Counted from the first letter of the stretch, positions 33,235-41,905 are shown. The stretch is DNA of 64,000 nucleotides from Catellicoccus marimammalium (GCF_965139335.1 NZ_CBCSEL010000005.1); one strand, 5' to 3'. Numbers and translations are program-made. The notes: generated by a model from the letters alone, not told the origin.

Positions 33235-34032
33235 TTATAACCTACCTAACCATAAAATGAGTGGACACAATAGAATAAAGAAAATAATAGTCCACGTGTC
33301 TTTTGTTTGCCAATGTAACGCACGATACTTTGTACGTTGGTCTCCTCCTTGGTAACAACGTGCTTCCATCGCGTCTGCTAGTTCTTCTGCACGATTAAAA
33401 CTAGAAACAAAAAGCGGAATTAATAAAGGAACCATCGCTTTAATTCGTTGGAATAAACTTCCTTGATCAAACTCTACCCCACGTGCACGTTGCGCATCCA
33501 TAATTTTATCCGTTTCATCCATCAAGGTTGGTACAAAGCGCAAAGCAATAGAGAGCATTAACGCAAATTCATGCACTGGCACATGTAATTTTTCTAATGG
33601 CCGTAATAACGATTCACAAGCATCCGCAATGGCAATAGAAGGAGTGGATAACGTTAACAAAGTAGAGATAAAAATAATTAAGACAAAACGCAAAAAGATA
33701 AAAATCGCATTTTGAATTCCTTCTTTCGAGATGGTAATCATGCCCCATTGGAAATAGATTTCACTACCACCAGAAAAAAGCAATTGTAAAAGGACCGTGA
33801 ATAAAATCAGTCCAATCACTGGCTTTAATCCTTTAAAAAAAGTACTCCACTTAATTTTAGATAACGTGATTCCTAATGCTACGACAAGAAACATCACTCC
33901 ATAGGTCCAAACATTATTGCAAAGAAAAATCAAAATAATGAAATAAATCGAAGCTAATAATTTCACCCTTGGATCTAAACGATGCATAAAAGAATTTCCT
34001 GGTACATAGCGACCCAGTAGCATTTTATTCAT
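33235..34032 (-). CDS. ecfT: Energy-coupling factor transporter transmembrane protein EcfT
   Basis: EcfT is the membrane scaffold that joins the two EcfA ATPases to exchangeable vitamin-binding S subunits. The 265-residue protein has about five spans and the two Ala-Arg-Gly coupling motifs (ARGVEF, and EARCYQGG as the second). It overlaps ecfA2 by 8 bases. No S-component gene lies in the window, so this is the shared (group II) module. Confidence 0.94.
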   Translation of the reverse strand: MNKMLLGRYVPGNSFMHRLDPRVKLLASIYFIILIFLCNNVWTYGVMFLVVALGITLSKIKWSTFFKGLKPVIGLILFTVLLQLLFSGGSEIYFQWGMITISKEGIQNAIFIFLRFVLIIFISTLLTLSTPSIAIADACESLLRPLEKLHVPVHEFALMLSIALRFVPTLMDETDKIMDAQRARGVEFDQGSLFQRIKAMVPLLIPLFVSSFNRAEELADAMEARCYQGGDQRTKYRALHWQTKDTWTIIFFILLCPLILWLGRL

Positions 34033-34885
34033 GAGGCTCTCCCCCCTTTGTTAAAATCGTCCGAAATTCTTCTAAAGTAATCGGTAATTGAGGCATTGGC
34101 ATTCCCCATTCTTTTAATTGACGAGCAAATTGTGTCACCACCGGCTCATCCAAATGATAGTTTTGTAAAAATTCTTGATCTTGGAATAACTGTTGTGGTG
34201 TCATTTCCGCAATTTTTTCTCCTTGATCCATAACAATAACTTTTTTGGCATATTGAGAAACGTCTTCCATATCATGAGTCACTAAAAGAATCGTCATTCC
34301 TGACTCATTTAAAGTTTGGAATAACTCCATCATCTCTTGATGTCCCCAAGGATCTAGTCCTGCGGCAGGTTCATCTAAAACAAGTACTTCTGGGTTCAAA
34401 GATAAAATGCCAGCAATCGCCACTCGACGCATTTGTCCACCGGAAAGTTCAAAAGGAGAGCGATCATATAATTCTTCATGAATGCCTACTTTTTCTAATG
34501 CTTGTTGAGCTTGTTTTTTAGCTTCTTCTTCTGATAAGCCAAAGTTTTTTGGTCCAAACATTACATCTTTTAGAACCGTTTCTTCAAATAATTGAGCTTC
34601 TGGAAATTGGAAGACAAGTCCGACTTTTTGTCGTAAAGTACGAAGAGAAACTTGTTTTGGATCTACCGGTAATTGATAGTCTGTACCTAGTTCTAACGTA
34701 CCTTCATCAGGTTGTAATAGTCCATTTAACATTTTGACTAACGTAGATTTTCCACTTCCTGTATGACCAACAATGGCAACAAAATCTCCATCTTGAATAT
34801 CAAAAGAAACATTGTGAAGAGCACGTTGAGCAAACGGCGTATTTTTTTGATAAACATATCCTATTTGTTTTCCATGTACGTCCAT
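34025..34885 (-). CDS. ecfA2: Energy-coupling factor ATPase EcfA2
   Basis: The 286-residue ABC ATPase has Walker A GHTGSGKST, LSGGQMRRVAIAG and Walker B LVLDEPAAGLDP. The N-terminus GYVYQKNTPFAQRALHNVSF is typical of EcfA2. ATG 34885 is 8 bases behind GGGGAG, inside the end of ecfA1 (25-base overlap). The TTG five codons earlier lacks a ribosome site. It forms a heterodimer with EcfA1. Confidence 0.95.
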   Translation of the reverse strand: MDVHGKQIGYVYQKNTPFAQRALHNVSFDIQDGDFVAIVGHTGSGKSTLVKMLNGLLQPDEGTLELGTDYQLPVDPKQVSLRTLRQKVGLVFQFPEAQLFEETVLKDVMFGPKNFGLSEEEAKKQAQQALEKVGIHEELYDRSPFELSGGQMRRVAIAGILSLNPEVLVLDEPAAGLDPWGHQEMMELFQTLNESGMTILLVTHDMEDVSQYAKKVIVMDQGEKIAEMTPQQLFQDQEFLQNYHLDEPVVTQFARQLKEWGMPMPQLPITLEEFRTILTKGGEPHE

Positions 34886-35694
34886 AATGCATCTCCCCAA
34901 TCTTTTAATTTCAAGCTATTTTTTTGTACTGGAATTCCTTCTTCTTGAAACATCATTTTTAATTGTAGTGGAAAAGCTCGAGCTAAATGATATTTCTCCA
35001 CCAGCGCTTCATTCAATAACAATTCTTCTGCTGTACCTTCTTGAGCAATTTTTCCACCATCAAGAACTAAAATGCGATCGGCTAGCATCATTTCATTGAC
35101 ATCATGGGTAATGGATAAAATTGTCAAATCTTGATTTTTTCGCAAGTCTTCTAGTAAAGTCAACATTTGTTGCCGACCTTTGGGATCAAGCATACTAGTC
35201 GCTTCATCTAAAATCAAAATATCAGGAGCTACCGCAATGACCCCAGCTAAAGCCACTCGTTGCTTTTGTCCTCCAGAAAGAAGACTTGGTTCTTTTTTTC
35301 GATATTCCCACATTCCTACTTCTTCTAACGCTGCTTTTACACGCACTTTCATCTCTTCTCTAGGTAATCCTCGATTTTCTAAGCCAAAAGCAACGTCATC
35401 TTCTACATTGGCTCCCACAAATTGATTATCTGGATTTTGAAAGACAATTCCAATATGTTGACGAATTTTCCAGACAGTATCTTCATTCATTTCCATTCCT
35501 AGTACTTTGACCGTTCCTTTTTTAGGAATTAGTAAACCATCAATCAAACGAGAAACCGTAGATTTTCCACTACCATTATTTCCAACTAAGGCTACCCATT
35601 CTCCTTTTTGAATTTGGAAATTTAATTGAGATAAGATCGTTTCTCCCTCATCGTAAGCATATTCAATTTCATTTAATTCGATTATTGATTTCAT
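34861..35694 (-). CDS. ecfA1: Energy-coupling factor ATPase EcfA1
   Basis: The 277-residue ABC ATPase has Walker A GNNGSGKST, LSGGQKQRVALAG and Walker B ILILDEATSMLDP, with the EcfA1-type N-terminus IELNEIEYAYDEGE. It is first in ecfA1-ecfA2-ecfT-truA. AAAGGAT precedes the ATG. In many relatives this operon follows rplQ; here a terminator and a TSUP permease gene lie upstream. Confidence 0.95.
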   Translation of the reverse strand: MKSIIELNEIEYAYDEGETILSQLNFQIQKGEWVALVGNNGSGKSTVSRLIDGLLIPKKGTVKVLGMEMNEDTVWKIRQHIGIVFQNPDNQFVGANVEDDVAFGLENRGLPREEMKVRVKAALEEVGMWEYRKKEPSLLSGGQKQRVALAGVIAVAPDILILDEATSMLDPKGRQQMLTLLEDLRKNQDLTILSITHDVNEMMLADRILVLDGGKIAQEGTAEELLLNEALVEKYHLARAFPLQLKMMFQEEGIPVQKNSLKLKDWGDALWTYMENK

Positions 35695-35712
35695 TTTTGA
35701 TCCTTTCTCGAT

Positions 35713-35742
35713 AAAAAAAGACGTTCCCCATGGGAGCGTCTT
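35713..35742 (-). terminator. Terminator of the DsrE/TSUP pair
   Basis: AAGACG-TCCC pairs with GGGA-CGTCTT around a short loop, followed on the minus strand by seven U residues, directly past the TSUP gene stop. Confidence 0.88.
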
Positions 35743-35743
35743 C

Positions 35744-36514
35744 TTATCCTATAAATAGGTTGATGATATTTAATAATATCACTCCACCGAGTGTTGAAAT
35801 ATATAATTTTTTGAAGTTTTTCATATTCAAATGTTTTTTAATCAAAATTCCAATGATGGCTCCAACAAAGGCAGAACCCATGAAGACAAGCATTGTGCTA
35901 GTTTGATATTGAATTTGATGAATATGATCAAAACTCATAATCACTCGAATTGAAACCGATCCCAGAACAGAAATTAGCGAATAACTGGTCGCCTTTTTCA
36001 ATGGGAATCCTAGTAACATCATTAATAGTAAAACATTTAATGGTCCGCCTCCAATTCCTAAAAGAATAGAGAAGGCTCCCATAATTGCACCAATACAAAA
36101 GATTTTCCATGGTTTCGTCCATAAGTGTTGGACTGGTTTTCCTTTGCATTGATACCAAATGCCAGCCACGATGGTAATAATCGTTAAGGCAATTTGTAGC
36201 TCTTTCATTATACTTTCTAGACTGCTCAAGCCTAAGTTTAACAAAATGCTACCTGCTAATCCACCCGTTAAGCTTCCAAGGCAGATATACAATGCATCTT
36301 TCCCATATTTCGTAGTTTTCTTCCATTGACTGTAAATAAAAGAAGTAAAACACATCACAATAATAGAAAGATTAGAATAAAATAAAACCGTTTCTAGCGG
36401 TAAATGGCTCGCAATCGAAACGAGTGGCTTGATAATAATTCCGCCACCCATTCCTGAAAAAGAACCAATAATATTCGCAAAAACAACGATAAAAAAGTAA
36501 ATCAAATTCATCAT
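35744..36514 (-). CDS. TSUP (TauE/SafE) family membrane permease
   Basis: The 256-residue protein has about eight spans and the two family repeats, each with a Gly-rich GxGGG stretch (FSGMGGGIIIKPL and LLGIGGGPLNVL). TSUP proteins move sulfite, sulfonates or thiosulfate and related anions. Its ATG overlaps the stop of the DsrE-like gene by 4 bases, which points to a role in sulfur handling. The direction and anion are unknown. Confidence 0.85.
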   Translation of the reverse strand: MMNLIYFFIVVFANIIGSFSGMGGGIIIKPLVSIASHLPLETVLFYSNLSIIVMCFTSFIYSQWKKTTKYGKDALYICLGSLTGGLAGSILLNLGLSSLESIMKELQIALTIITIVAGIWYQCKGKPVQHLWTKPWKIFCIGAIMGAFSILLGIGGGPLNVLLLMMLLGFPLKKATSYSLISVLGSVSIRVIMSFDHIHQIQYQTSTMLVFMGSAFVGAIIGILIKKHLNMKNFKKLYISTLGGVILLNIINLFIG

Positions 36515-36858
36515 GGTTTGATATAACGATATCCTTTATCTTGATACTCAGCCAAAGCAATGACACCATAAGGAACCACTTGGAATTCATTTAAAATTTC
36601 TTCTGGCTGAATTGAAAATTTTAATAACGATTGGTGGCAAGCATTAAAAGCAATTCCTTCTTTAGCTAATTGAGCCACTTCTTTTTTGAATTCTTCTGTT
36701 GCAGATTGGGCGACGATAGGTTGCACTGCATTTCCTGTTGCTACTAAAGCAACGGATAAATCAGGCACAAGCTCCTTTTTGGCCTCAATCATATGATGTA
36801 AGTTCCCAAACAATTGACTCCAACGACGTTGATCATCGATATGAAAAACAATTTTCAT
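36511..36858 (-). CDS. DsrE-like sulfur-relay family protein
   Basis: The 115-residue protein has the DsrE/DsrF fold pattern: MKIVFHIDD at the N-terminus and Cys74 in AFNACHQSLL at the place of the sulfur-carrying Cys. It probably carries persulfide sulfur or binds a small ligand. It is translationally coupled to a TSUP permease. No rhodanese or TusA gene is adjacent. Confidence 0.8.
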   Translation of the reverse strand: MKIVFHIDDQRRWSQLFGNLHHMIEAKKELVPDLSVALVATGNAVQPIVAQSATEEFKKEVAQLAKEGIAFNACHQSLLKFSIQPEEILNEFQVVPYGVIALAEYQDKGYRYIKP

Positions 36859-36879
36859 TTTTAACCGATCCTTTCTTTT

Positions 36880-37647
36880 TTAAACAATGGAGCAACAAGT
36901 AATGATGGATAACGCTAAGAAAAGCGCAATGTAAGTTTCTTGTTCTAAACGTTTCTTATGCGTATTTTTGAAAATATACAGTAATGCTCCAAAATAAACC
37001 ACAAACAAAATTAAAGAGATCCACAAGAATGGATGTTTCAAAGCAGTTAAAATCAAGACTACAACACATAACGCTGCTAACACAGTGAACGTAATAAAGT
37101 AATTACTTCTTCGATTATAGTCTGTATACATAATTTGGTATAACACCCCTTGCATCATAAATAGTAAAAATGGCAAGAAGTATGGGAATAAACCAGAAAA
37201 ACTTAAAGTAAACGGTACACCCACTGCCAAAATAATATTAATGATAAATCCTTTGAAGAATCCATTCATAAAACAGTAATAAAAATGATTCATGTACTGC
37301 CAATCATTACGATACAGTAATGCTTGATACAGTTCATACATCAACAATAAAATCCCAAGAATAAAACGACTTTGACAAGCAATAATGACAATTAATACTA
37401 ACGAAATGAGTAACTTTGTCCCATAAATTGGCCAAGTAAACTGACGTTGATGGTAATACATATTTCGTCCAATTAATTGCCATGCTTCACTAACAATAAT
37501 ATAAAGAATAAGGAAAAAGAGACCCGATAGCAAAGGAGTTTTCTCTTGAAAATGTTCCACTCCTCCTACCCAAATCATCGCTAACGTATTTAAAAGAATA
37601 ATGATTGGCATTGCAACCACGGGTTTTTCTAAAGACCACTTATTCAC
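36880..37647 (-). CDS. Hypothetical polytopic membrane protein
   Basis: The 255-residue protein has about eight to nine hydrophobic spans and few charged loops. I do not recognise a family. I chose the GTG at 37647, 9 bases behind AGAGG and overlapping the chorismate mutase stop by 8 bases; a frame opening at 37704 would overlap that gene by 65 bases. It is third in a unit with manO-like and chorismate mutase genes. Confidence 0.6.
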   Translation of the reverse strand: MNKWSLEKPVVAMPIIILLNTLAMIWVGGVEHFQEKTPLLSGLFFLILYIIVSEAWQLIGRNMYYHQRQFTWPIYGTKLLISLVLIVIIACQSRFILGILLLMYELYQALLYRNDWQYMNHFYYCFMNGFFKGFIINIILAVGVPFTLSFSGLFPYFLPFLLFMMQGVLYQIMYTDYNRRSNYFITFTVLAALCVVVLILTALKHPFLWISLILFVVYFGALLYIFKNTHKKRLEQETYIALFLALSIITCCSIV

Positions 37648-37909
37648 AATGCTCATCCTCTTGTTGACGTTTTGATACAGCAATGATTTTGCGATAAATT
37701 TCAAATAAATCTTCCGCTACAGGAATTGGATAATTTGTCGCAATGTTATGATAAATTTCTTTTTCTCTTCCTTCTTGTTCAACTGGGATTTGATGTTCTC
37801 TTTTATAAATCCCGACTTGTTCTGTTAGCTCTCGGCGTTGAACTAATAGTCGTTGAATTTGTTCGTCTAATTGATCAATTTCTTGACGATATTCTTCCAA
37901 TTTATCCAT
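37640..37909 (-). CDS. Chorismate mutase, AroQ type
   Basis: The 89-residue stand-alone protein is all helical: YRQEIDQLDEQIQRLLVQRREL, then KREHQIPVEQEGREKEI. Conserved Arg and Lys residues of AroQ are in place (Arg8, the QRR pair, Lys of YKRE, and the REKE helix). It turns chorismate into prephenate on the way to Phe and Tyr. It starts inside the end of the DUF956 gene (8-base overlap), an unusual partner. No other aromatic pathway gene is near. Confidence 0.88.
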   Translation of the reverse strand: MDKLEEYRQEIDQLDEQIQRLLVQRRELTEQVGIYKREHQIPVEQEGREKEIYHNIATNYPIPVAEDLFEIYRKIIAVSKRQQEDEHCE

Positions 37910-38309
37910 TTTTATTCCCCTTTTTCTTGAACAGATGAGAGAAATTACGTTTTAAGACTTGGAAGAAAGTTAATGAACGTACCATATGATCTGCTGGAAC
38001 ATAAGGACGAATCGCACGTAATAACTGTTTTGGATGTTTAGCTGCAAAGGTATAAATTCCATTTCGTTTTGTCTGAATCGCAATACGAGGAATCCAATGT
38101 CCTTTAAACATGACTGAAGCAATGACATAGTCTACTTCTTCCCAAGGAATTTGGATATAGTCACGTTTATTGCGATCGTTATAAAACTCAAAAGCTTTAT
38201 CTCCGATCATTAATTTACCGTAATTCCCCATTCCTAAAAAAGAAGTGCCATCCATTACTAAATCTACTTTTTGGTTTAATGACTGAATTGTATTTAAATC
38301 TTTTTTCAT
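37902..38309 (-). CDS. manO: DUF956 family protein (ManO-like)
   Basis: The 135-residue protein matches DUF956: SLNQKVDLVMDGTSFLGMGN, then RDYIQIPWEEVDYVIASVMF and FFQVLKR near the end. Members are found beside mannose-family PTS genes and are linked to their control. It lies just past manZ but behind its own -10 TATAAT and a PTS terminator. I chose ATG 38309; a TTG at 38324 lies inside a hairpin between a ribosome site and this ATG. Confidence 0.85.
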   Translation of the reverse strand: MKKDLNTIQSLNQKVDLVMDGTSFLGMGNYGKLMIGDKAFEFYNDRNKRDYIQIPWEEVDYVIASVMFKGHWIPRIAIQTKRNGIYTFAAKHPKQLLRAIRPYVPADHMVRSLTFFQVLKRNFSHLFKKKGNKNG

Positions 38310-38319
38310 TGTAATTTGG

Positions 38320-38351
38320 ATCAAAAAGAAATTCTTTTTGATGATGGCTCC
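38320..38351 (-). promoter_or_regulatory. Hairpin between ribosome site and manO start
   Basis: GGAG (38348-38351) is followed by an 11-bp perfect inverted repeat (38320-38330 with 38332-38342). The centre base and innermost pairs must form the loop. The ATG at 38309 has no close ribosome site: linear distance from GGAG is 38 bases, 15 with the repeat folded out. It resembles the deoD case but with poorer spacing. Confidence 0.4.
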
Positions 38352-38416
38352 TTTCCTTTTTTATTTAAGTACTGATAACATTCTTATTATAGCATGATTT
38401 TATAGGAGTTTGGCGA

Positions 38417-38447
38417 CAAAAAAAAGCTTGGGTAACAACCCAAGCTT
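38417..38447 (-). terminator. Terminator of the mannose PTS operon
   Basis: AAGCTTGGGT (38424-38433) pairs perfectly with ACCCAAGCTT (38438-38447) around AACA; U residues follow on the minus strand, about 23 bases past the IID gene. Confidence 0.92.
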
Positions 38448-38469
38448 GATTTTTTACTATTTTTTAATC

Positions 38470-39387
38470 TTATAATAAGCCAACTACGTGACCTAAGATA
38501 CCCACTACGAATAACGCAATGATGATGATGATTGGAGAAACTTTTTTCTTCAATAACCACATACATAATAATGTTAATCCTAAAGCAGCTAATCCAGGGA
38601 TTAATTCGTTTAAGTTATCTTGTAATGTAGTAACTTTCACTGGATCTAATGCCAAACCGTGACCATTGTTGTATTGAACTAAAGCTTCTTTGACACCTTC
38701 GATACCACTTGGTAATTTATCCCATTGGATGTAAGCACCATCTTGTAATTTAACTTCTGAAACAACTGGTACAAAGTTAATGTTTACCCAACGAGCAACT
38801 AAAGAACCTAGGACGAACATACCCATGATTGATGCACCACGAGTAACTTTTTGTAATAAACCACCAGACATGTCTTCTGTGATTTTTGAACCTGCACGGT
38901 AACCAAATTCTTGTGTATACCACATGAATGCCCAACGGATTACGTTCCATGCAACGAAGAATAAGATTGGACCTAAAATGCTACCACCCATTGCTAATGA
39001 AGCACCTAAAGCTCCTAACATTGGACGAATTGTGAACCAGAATACTGGATCTCCGATACCAGCTAAAGGTCCCATCATACCGATTTTAACCCCTTGTACT
39101 GCTGCGTCATCAATTTCAGCACCATTTGCACGTTCTTCTTCTAACGCTAATGTTACCCCTAAAATTGGTGAAGCGATGTATGGGTGTGTATTAAAGAATT
39201 CTAAGTGACGTTTTAAAGCGTCAACGCGATCTTCTTTTGTTTTATATAATTTTTTCAAAGCTGGGATCATTGCATAAGCAAATCCACCATTTTGCATACG
39301 TTCGTAGTTCCATGAACCTTGAAGGAAGGTTGAACGCCATGCTACCGCTAAACGGTCTTTTTTAGTTAATTGAATTTTTTCTGACAT
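38470..39387 (-). CDS. manZ: PTS mannose-family transporter subunit IID
   Basis: The 305-residue IID membrane subunit works with IIC to translocate mannose, glucose or a related sugar. Signatures are the amphipathic N-terminus (LTKKDRLAVAWRSTFLQGSWNYERMQ), GIKIGMMGPLAGIGDPVFW-type core (VKIGMMGPLAGIGDPVFWFT) and C-terminal spans. It is last in the operon, with GGAGGAG before the ATG. Confidence 0.95.
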   Translation of the reverse strand: MSEKIQLTKKDRLAVAWRSTFLQGSWNYERMQNGGFAYAMIPALKKLYKTKEDRVDALKRHLEFFNTHPYIASPILGVTLALEEERANGAEIDDAAVQGVKIGMMGPLAGIGDPVFWFTIRPMLGALGASLAMGGSILGPILFFVAWNVIRWAFMWYTQEFGYRAGSKITEDMSGGLLQKVTRGASIMGMFVLGSLVARWVNINFVPVVSEVKLQDGAYIQWDKLPSGIEGVKEALVQYNNGHGLALDPVKVTTLQDNLNELIPGLAALGLTLLCMWLLKKKVSPIIIIIALFVVGILGHVVGLL

Positions 39388-39405
39388 TTTGTTCTCCTCC
39401 TCTTA

Positions 39406-40206
39406 TTAATAATCGTTCAAGATATCTCCTAGTGGATCACCAGTATTGCTGTTTCCTCCACCGTTGTTTGAACCTTTTTCAGATAATTGTAAGTAAATTA
39501 ATGTAATTGCAACAGCTAACGCACCGATAGCGATTAATGTTAATTGAGAAATCGCTGCGATAACGAAACCGATAATGAAGAATGGCCATACTTCACGAGT
39601 TGCCATCATGTTGATAACCATTGCGTAACCTACAGCTACTACCATTCCTCCACCGATTTGCATACCTTGTGTTAACCATTCAGGCATTGCAGTTAAGAAG
39701 TCTTTAACTGTGTCGGCTGGAATTGCTAATAATAAACCTGCTGGGATTGCTACACGTAAACCTTGTAATACGATAGCAATAATTTGCCACATTTCTACTT
39801 TACGGAAGTTACCTTCTTTTGCTGCAGCATCCATGAAGTGAACGATAGGTACTGCTAAAGTACGAACGATCATTGTTAAGAATAAACCTGCAACAGCTAA
39901 TGGAATCGCTACAGCAATCGCTGCTGAAACTCCTTTTTCACCTTGGCCACCTAATACTAAAATAATTGCTGACGCTACTGAAGCCAAAGCTGCATCGGGC
40001 GCAACTGCGGCACCGATATTAGCCCAACCTAGGGCGATCATTTGTAATGTACCACCTAAAATAATACCTGCTGTTAAATTGCCTGTGACTAATCCGATTA
40101 ATGTACAAGCCACTAACGGTTGTTGGAATTGGAATTCATCTAAGATTCCGTCTACCCCCGCTAAGAAGGCAATAAGTAAAACTAAAACGATTTGAAATGC
40201 GTTCAT
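39406..40206 (-). CDS. manY: PTS mannose-family transporter subunit IIC
   Basis: The 266-residue IIC subunit forms the sugar channel: LIAFLAGVDGILDEFQFQQPLVACTLIG at the N-terminus, LGGTLQMIALGWANIGAAVAPDAALASVA in the core. The Gly/Asn-rich tail (GGGNSNTGDPLGDILNDY) is typical of Lactobacillales mannose PTS. In subfamilies of mannose PTS such proteins also act as receptors for class IIa bacteriocins. AGGAGG precedes the ATG. Confidence 0.95.
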   Translation of the reverse strand: MNAFQIVLVLLIAFLAGVDGILDEFQFQQPLVACTLIGLVTGNLTAGIILGGTLQMIALGWANIGAAVAPDAALASVASAIILVLGGQGEKGVSAAIAVAIPLAVAGLFLTMIVRTLAVPIVHFMDAAAKEGNFRKVEMWQIIAIVLQGLRVAIPAGLLLAIPADTVKDFLTAMPEWLTQGMQIGGGMVVAVGYAMVINMMATREVWPFFIIGFVIAAISQLTLIAIGALAVAITLIYLQLSEKGSNNGGGNSNTGDPLGDILNDY

Positions 40207-40225
40207 AGTATTTCCTCCTTATGTC

Positions 40226-41221
40226 TTATAGACCTAATTCTTGTTTTGCTTTGTTTAAGATGTTATCCATATTTTCTTTTGAATCTGTAGGTACTTTACG
40301 AACATCAAACTCGATACCTAAATCTTTTAATTTTTCGAAAGTTTCTACGTCTTCTTTATTGAAAGATAATACTTTGTTTACGGCTACTTTACCTTCTGAG
40401 TGAGCCATTGAACCAACGTTTAATGTTTTAATATCAACGCCACCTTCGATTGCACGTAATGCATCTTCTGGTGTTTCGAATAATAATAATGCTTTTGTGT
40501 CACCAAAGCGCGGATCTTTAGCAACTTCAATCATTTTCTTGATTGGTACAACGTTTGCATGTACTCCTGGAGGAGCCGCTTGTGTAATTAAGTTTTTACG
40601 TAATTCATCATTTGCTACGTTATCTGAAACAACGATAATACGGTTTGGTTTTGTAGCTTTTGTCCAACCAGTCGCTACTTGTCCGTGTAATAAACGAGTA
40701 TCGATACGAGCTAATACGTATTCGATTTTACCATCGCCAATTACAGTTCCTTCTGGAATTGCTCCAGTTGGTTGGTTTGCTGCAGGAGCTGCAGGAGCTG
40801 CTGCTTCTTCTTTTGGTTGTAATTCTTCTGGCATTACTTTAACACCGTTTTTCGCTTCACCAATGATGTGAGCAGCGATATCGCGTGCACTTTCCATTGA
40901 GAAACGAGAAGCATAAGCTTCAATTACCATTGGTAAGTTCATACCAGCAACGATTGCCCATTTGCTATCTTCTTGAGCATTCATTAAGTTGCTTGCTTGG
41001 TTAAATGGTGTTCCGCCCCAAAGGTCTACTAAGAATAATACTTCGTCTTGGTTTTCAAAAGAAGCAATTGCCTCTTCCATTTTGGCACGAATATCATCTG
41101 GACCTTCACTAGGCATTAAAGTTACTGGTTTGACATTTGGCTGTTCACCAAAGATCATTTGTCCTGATTGGAAGATTCCTTCCGCAAAGGCACCGTGACT
41201 AGCTAGGATAATTCCTACCAT
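40226..41221 (-). CDS. manX: PTS mannose-family transporter subunit IIAB
   Basis: The 331-residue protein passes phosphate from HPr through IIA to IIB to the sugar. IIA is residues 1-140, with His9 in ILASHGAFA and VDLWGGTPFNQA. A linker rich in Ala and Pro follows at about 140-165. IIB has its active His in RIDTRLLHGQVATGW. AGGAGGGAG precedes the ATG. It is second in the IIB-IIAB-IIC-IID operon. Confidence 0.95.
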   Translation of the reverse strand: MVGIILASHGAFAEGIFQSGQMIFGEQPNVKPVTLMPSEGPDDIRAKMEEAIASFENQDEVLFLVDLWGGTPFNQASNLMNAQEDSKWAIVAGMNLPMVIEAYASRFSMESARDIAAHIIGEAKNGVKVMPEELQPKEEAAAPAAPAANQPTGAIPEGTVIGDGKIEYVLARIDTRLLHGQVATGWTKATKPNRIIVVSDNVANDELRKNLITQAAPPGVHANVVPIKKMIEVAKDPRFGDTKALLLFETPEDALRAIEGGVDIKTLNVGSMAHSEGKVAVNKVLSFNKEDVETFEKLKDLGIEFDVRKVPTDSKENMDNILNKAKQELGL

Positions 41222-41232
41222 ATGTCTCCCTC

Positions 41233-41778
41233 CTATAAATTCACTTTATTCCCTGAGTTCAGAGATTCATCTTTCCTGGATTTTTTCAAGAAAGAAGTTT
41301 TTTCCTCTAAAATTGGCCACAATTCCTTTTTCACATCGCTCGCTACTTTTTGAGCGATTAAAGGATAACCCTGTTCATGTAACCAATGAAACGCTAACAT
41401 ATCTTCCATATCTACTGCGATAGCATCTGTTACCAAATGAGCTCCAGTATGGAAGCTTAAAGATCCGACATTAATTTCTTTCACTGATAGGCCAGCTTGA
41501 ATTAATTGCACCGCATCTTTTGGGGTTTCGACTAAAACGAGAGCCTTCATTGTTGAAAAACGTTCATCGTGCATAATCCGTAACATTTTTTCCAAAGAAA
41601 TAATGTTCACACGCACAGTAGCCGGTGCTACTTGTTCCATCAACAACTTCCACATTGAATCATTGGCTGCTTTAGTAGATACGACTAAGATTCGTTCTAC
41701 ATGCAAACTTTTCACCCAACTCGTTGTGATTTGACCATGTAGTAATCGACTATCAATTCTCAACAACTGTATCTCCAT
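41233..41778 (-). CDS. Extra PTS mannose-family subunit IIB
   Basis: The 181-residue protein is a separate IIB domain with the active His in RIDSRLLHGQITTSW, followed by a Lys/Glu-rich tail. The start is ATG 41778, behind AAGGAGA. A frame opening at 41814 would begin at or before the transcription start predicted from the sigma-54 promoter, so it is not used. It comes first in the operon although IIAB already has a IIB, so it may tune or regulate the system, for example by phosphorylating the LevR-type activator. Confidence 0.88.
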   Translation of the reverse strand: MEIQLLRIDSRLLHGQITTSWVKSLHVERILVVSTKAANDSMWKLLMEQVAPATVRVNIISLEKMLRIMHDERFSTMKALVLVETPKDAVQLIQAGLSVKEINVGSLSFHTGAHLVTDAIAVDMEDMLAFHWLHEQGYPLIAQKVASDVKKELWPILEEKTSFLKKSRKDESLNSGNKVNL

Positions 41779-41822
41779 TTTGGGAAATCTTCTCCTTACT
41801 TTGATTTCATCCACTATATATA

Positions 41823-41838
41823 AGCAAGAAGCGTGCCA
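41823..41838 (-). promoter_or_regulatory. Sigma-54 (-24/-12) promoter of the mannose PTS operon
   Basis: On the minus strand TGGCAC (41833-41838), five bases, then TTGCTT (41823-41827 and on) matches the sigma-54 consensus TGGCACN5TTGCW exactly. The RNA would start near 41812. The adjacent regulator has the GAFTGA sigma-54 contact motif. Confidence 0.95.
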
Positions 41839-41843
41839 ACTTT

Positions 41844-41898
41844 GTGTATAAAAATAAAACCCTTTATTTCTAAAGGGTTTTAAAGATTATTTATACAC
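41844..41898. repeat. Inverted repeat around the regulator terminator
   Basis: GTGTATAAA (41844-41852) and TTTATACAC (41890-41898) are perfect 9-bp arms that flank the terminator hairpin at 41856-41881. They lie 6-60 bases upstream of the -24 box. They may extend the terminator stem or serve as a binding dyad. Confidence 0.6.
41856..41881 (-). terminator. Terminator of the LevR-type regulator gene
   Basis: AAAACCCTTTA pairs with TAAAGGGTTTT around a 4-base loop; U residues follow on the minus strand. It separates the regulator from the PTS operon. Confidence 0.88.
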
Positions 41899-41905
41899 TA
41901 TTTTT

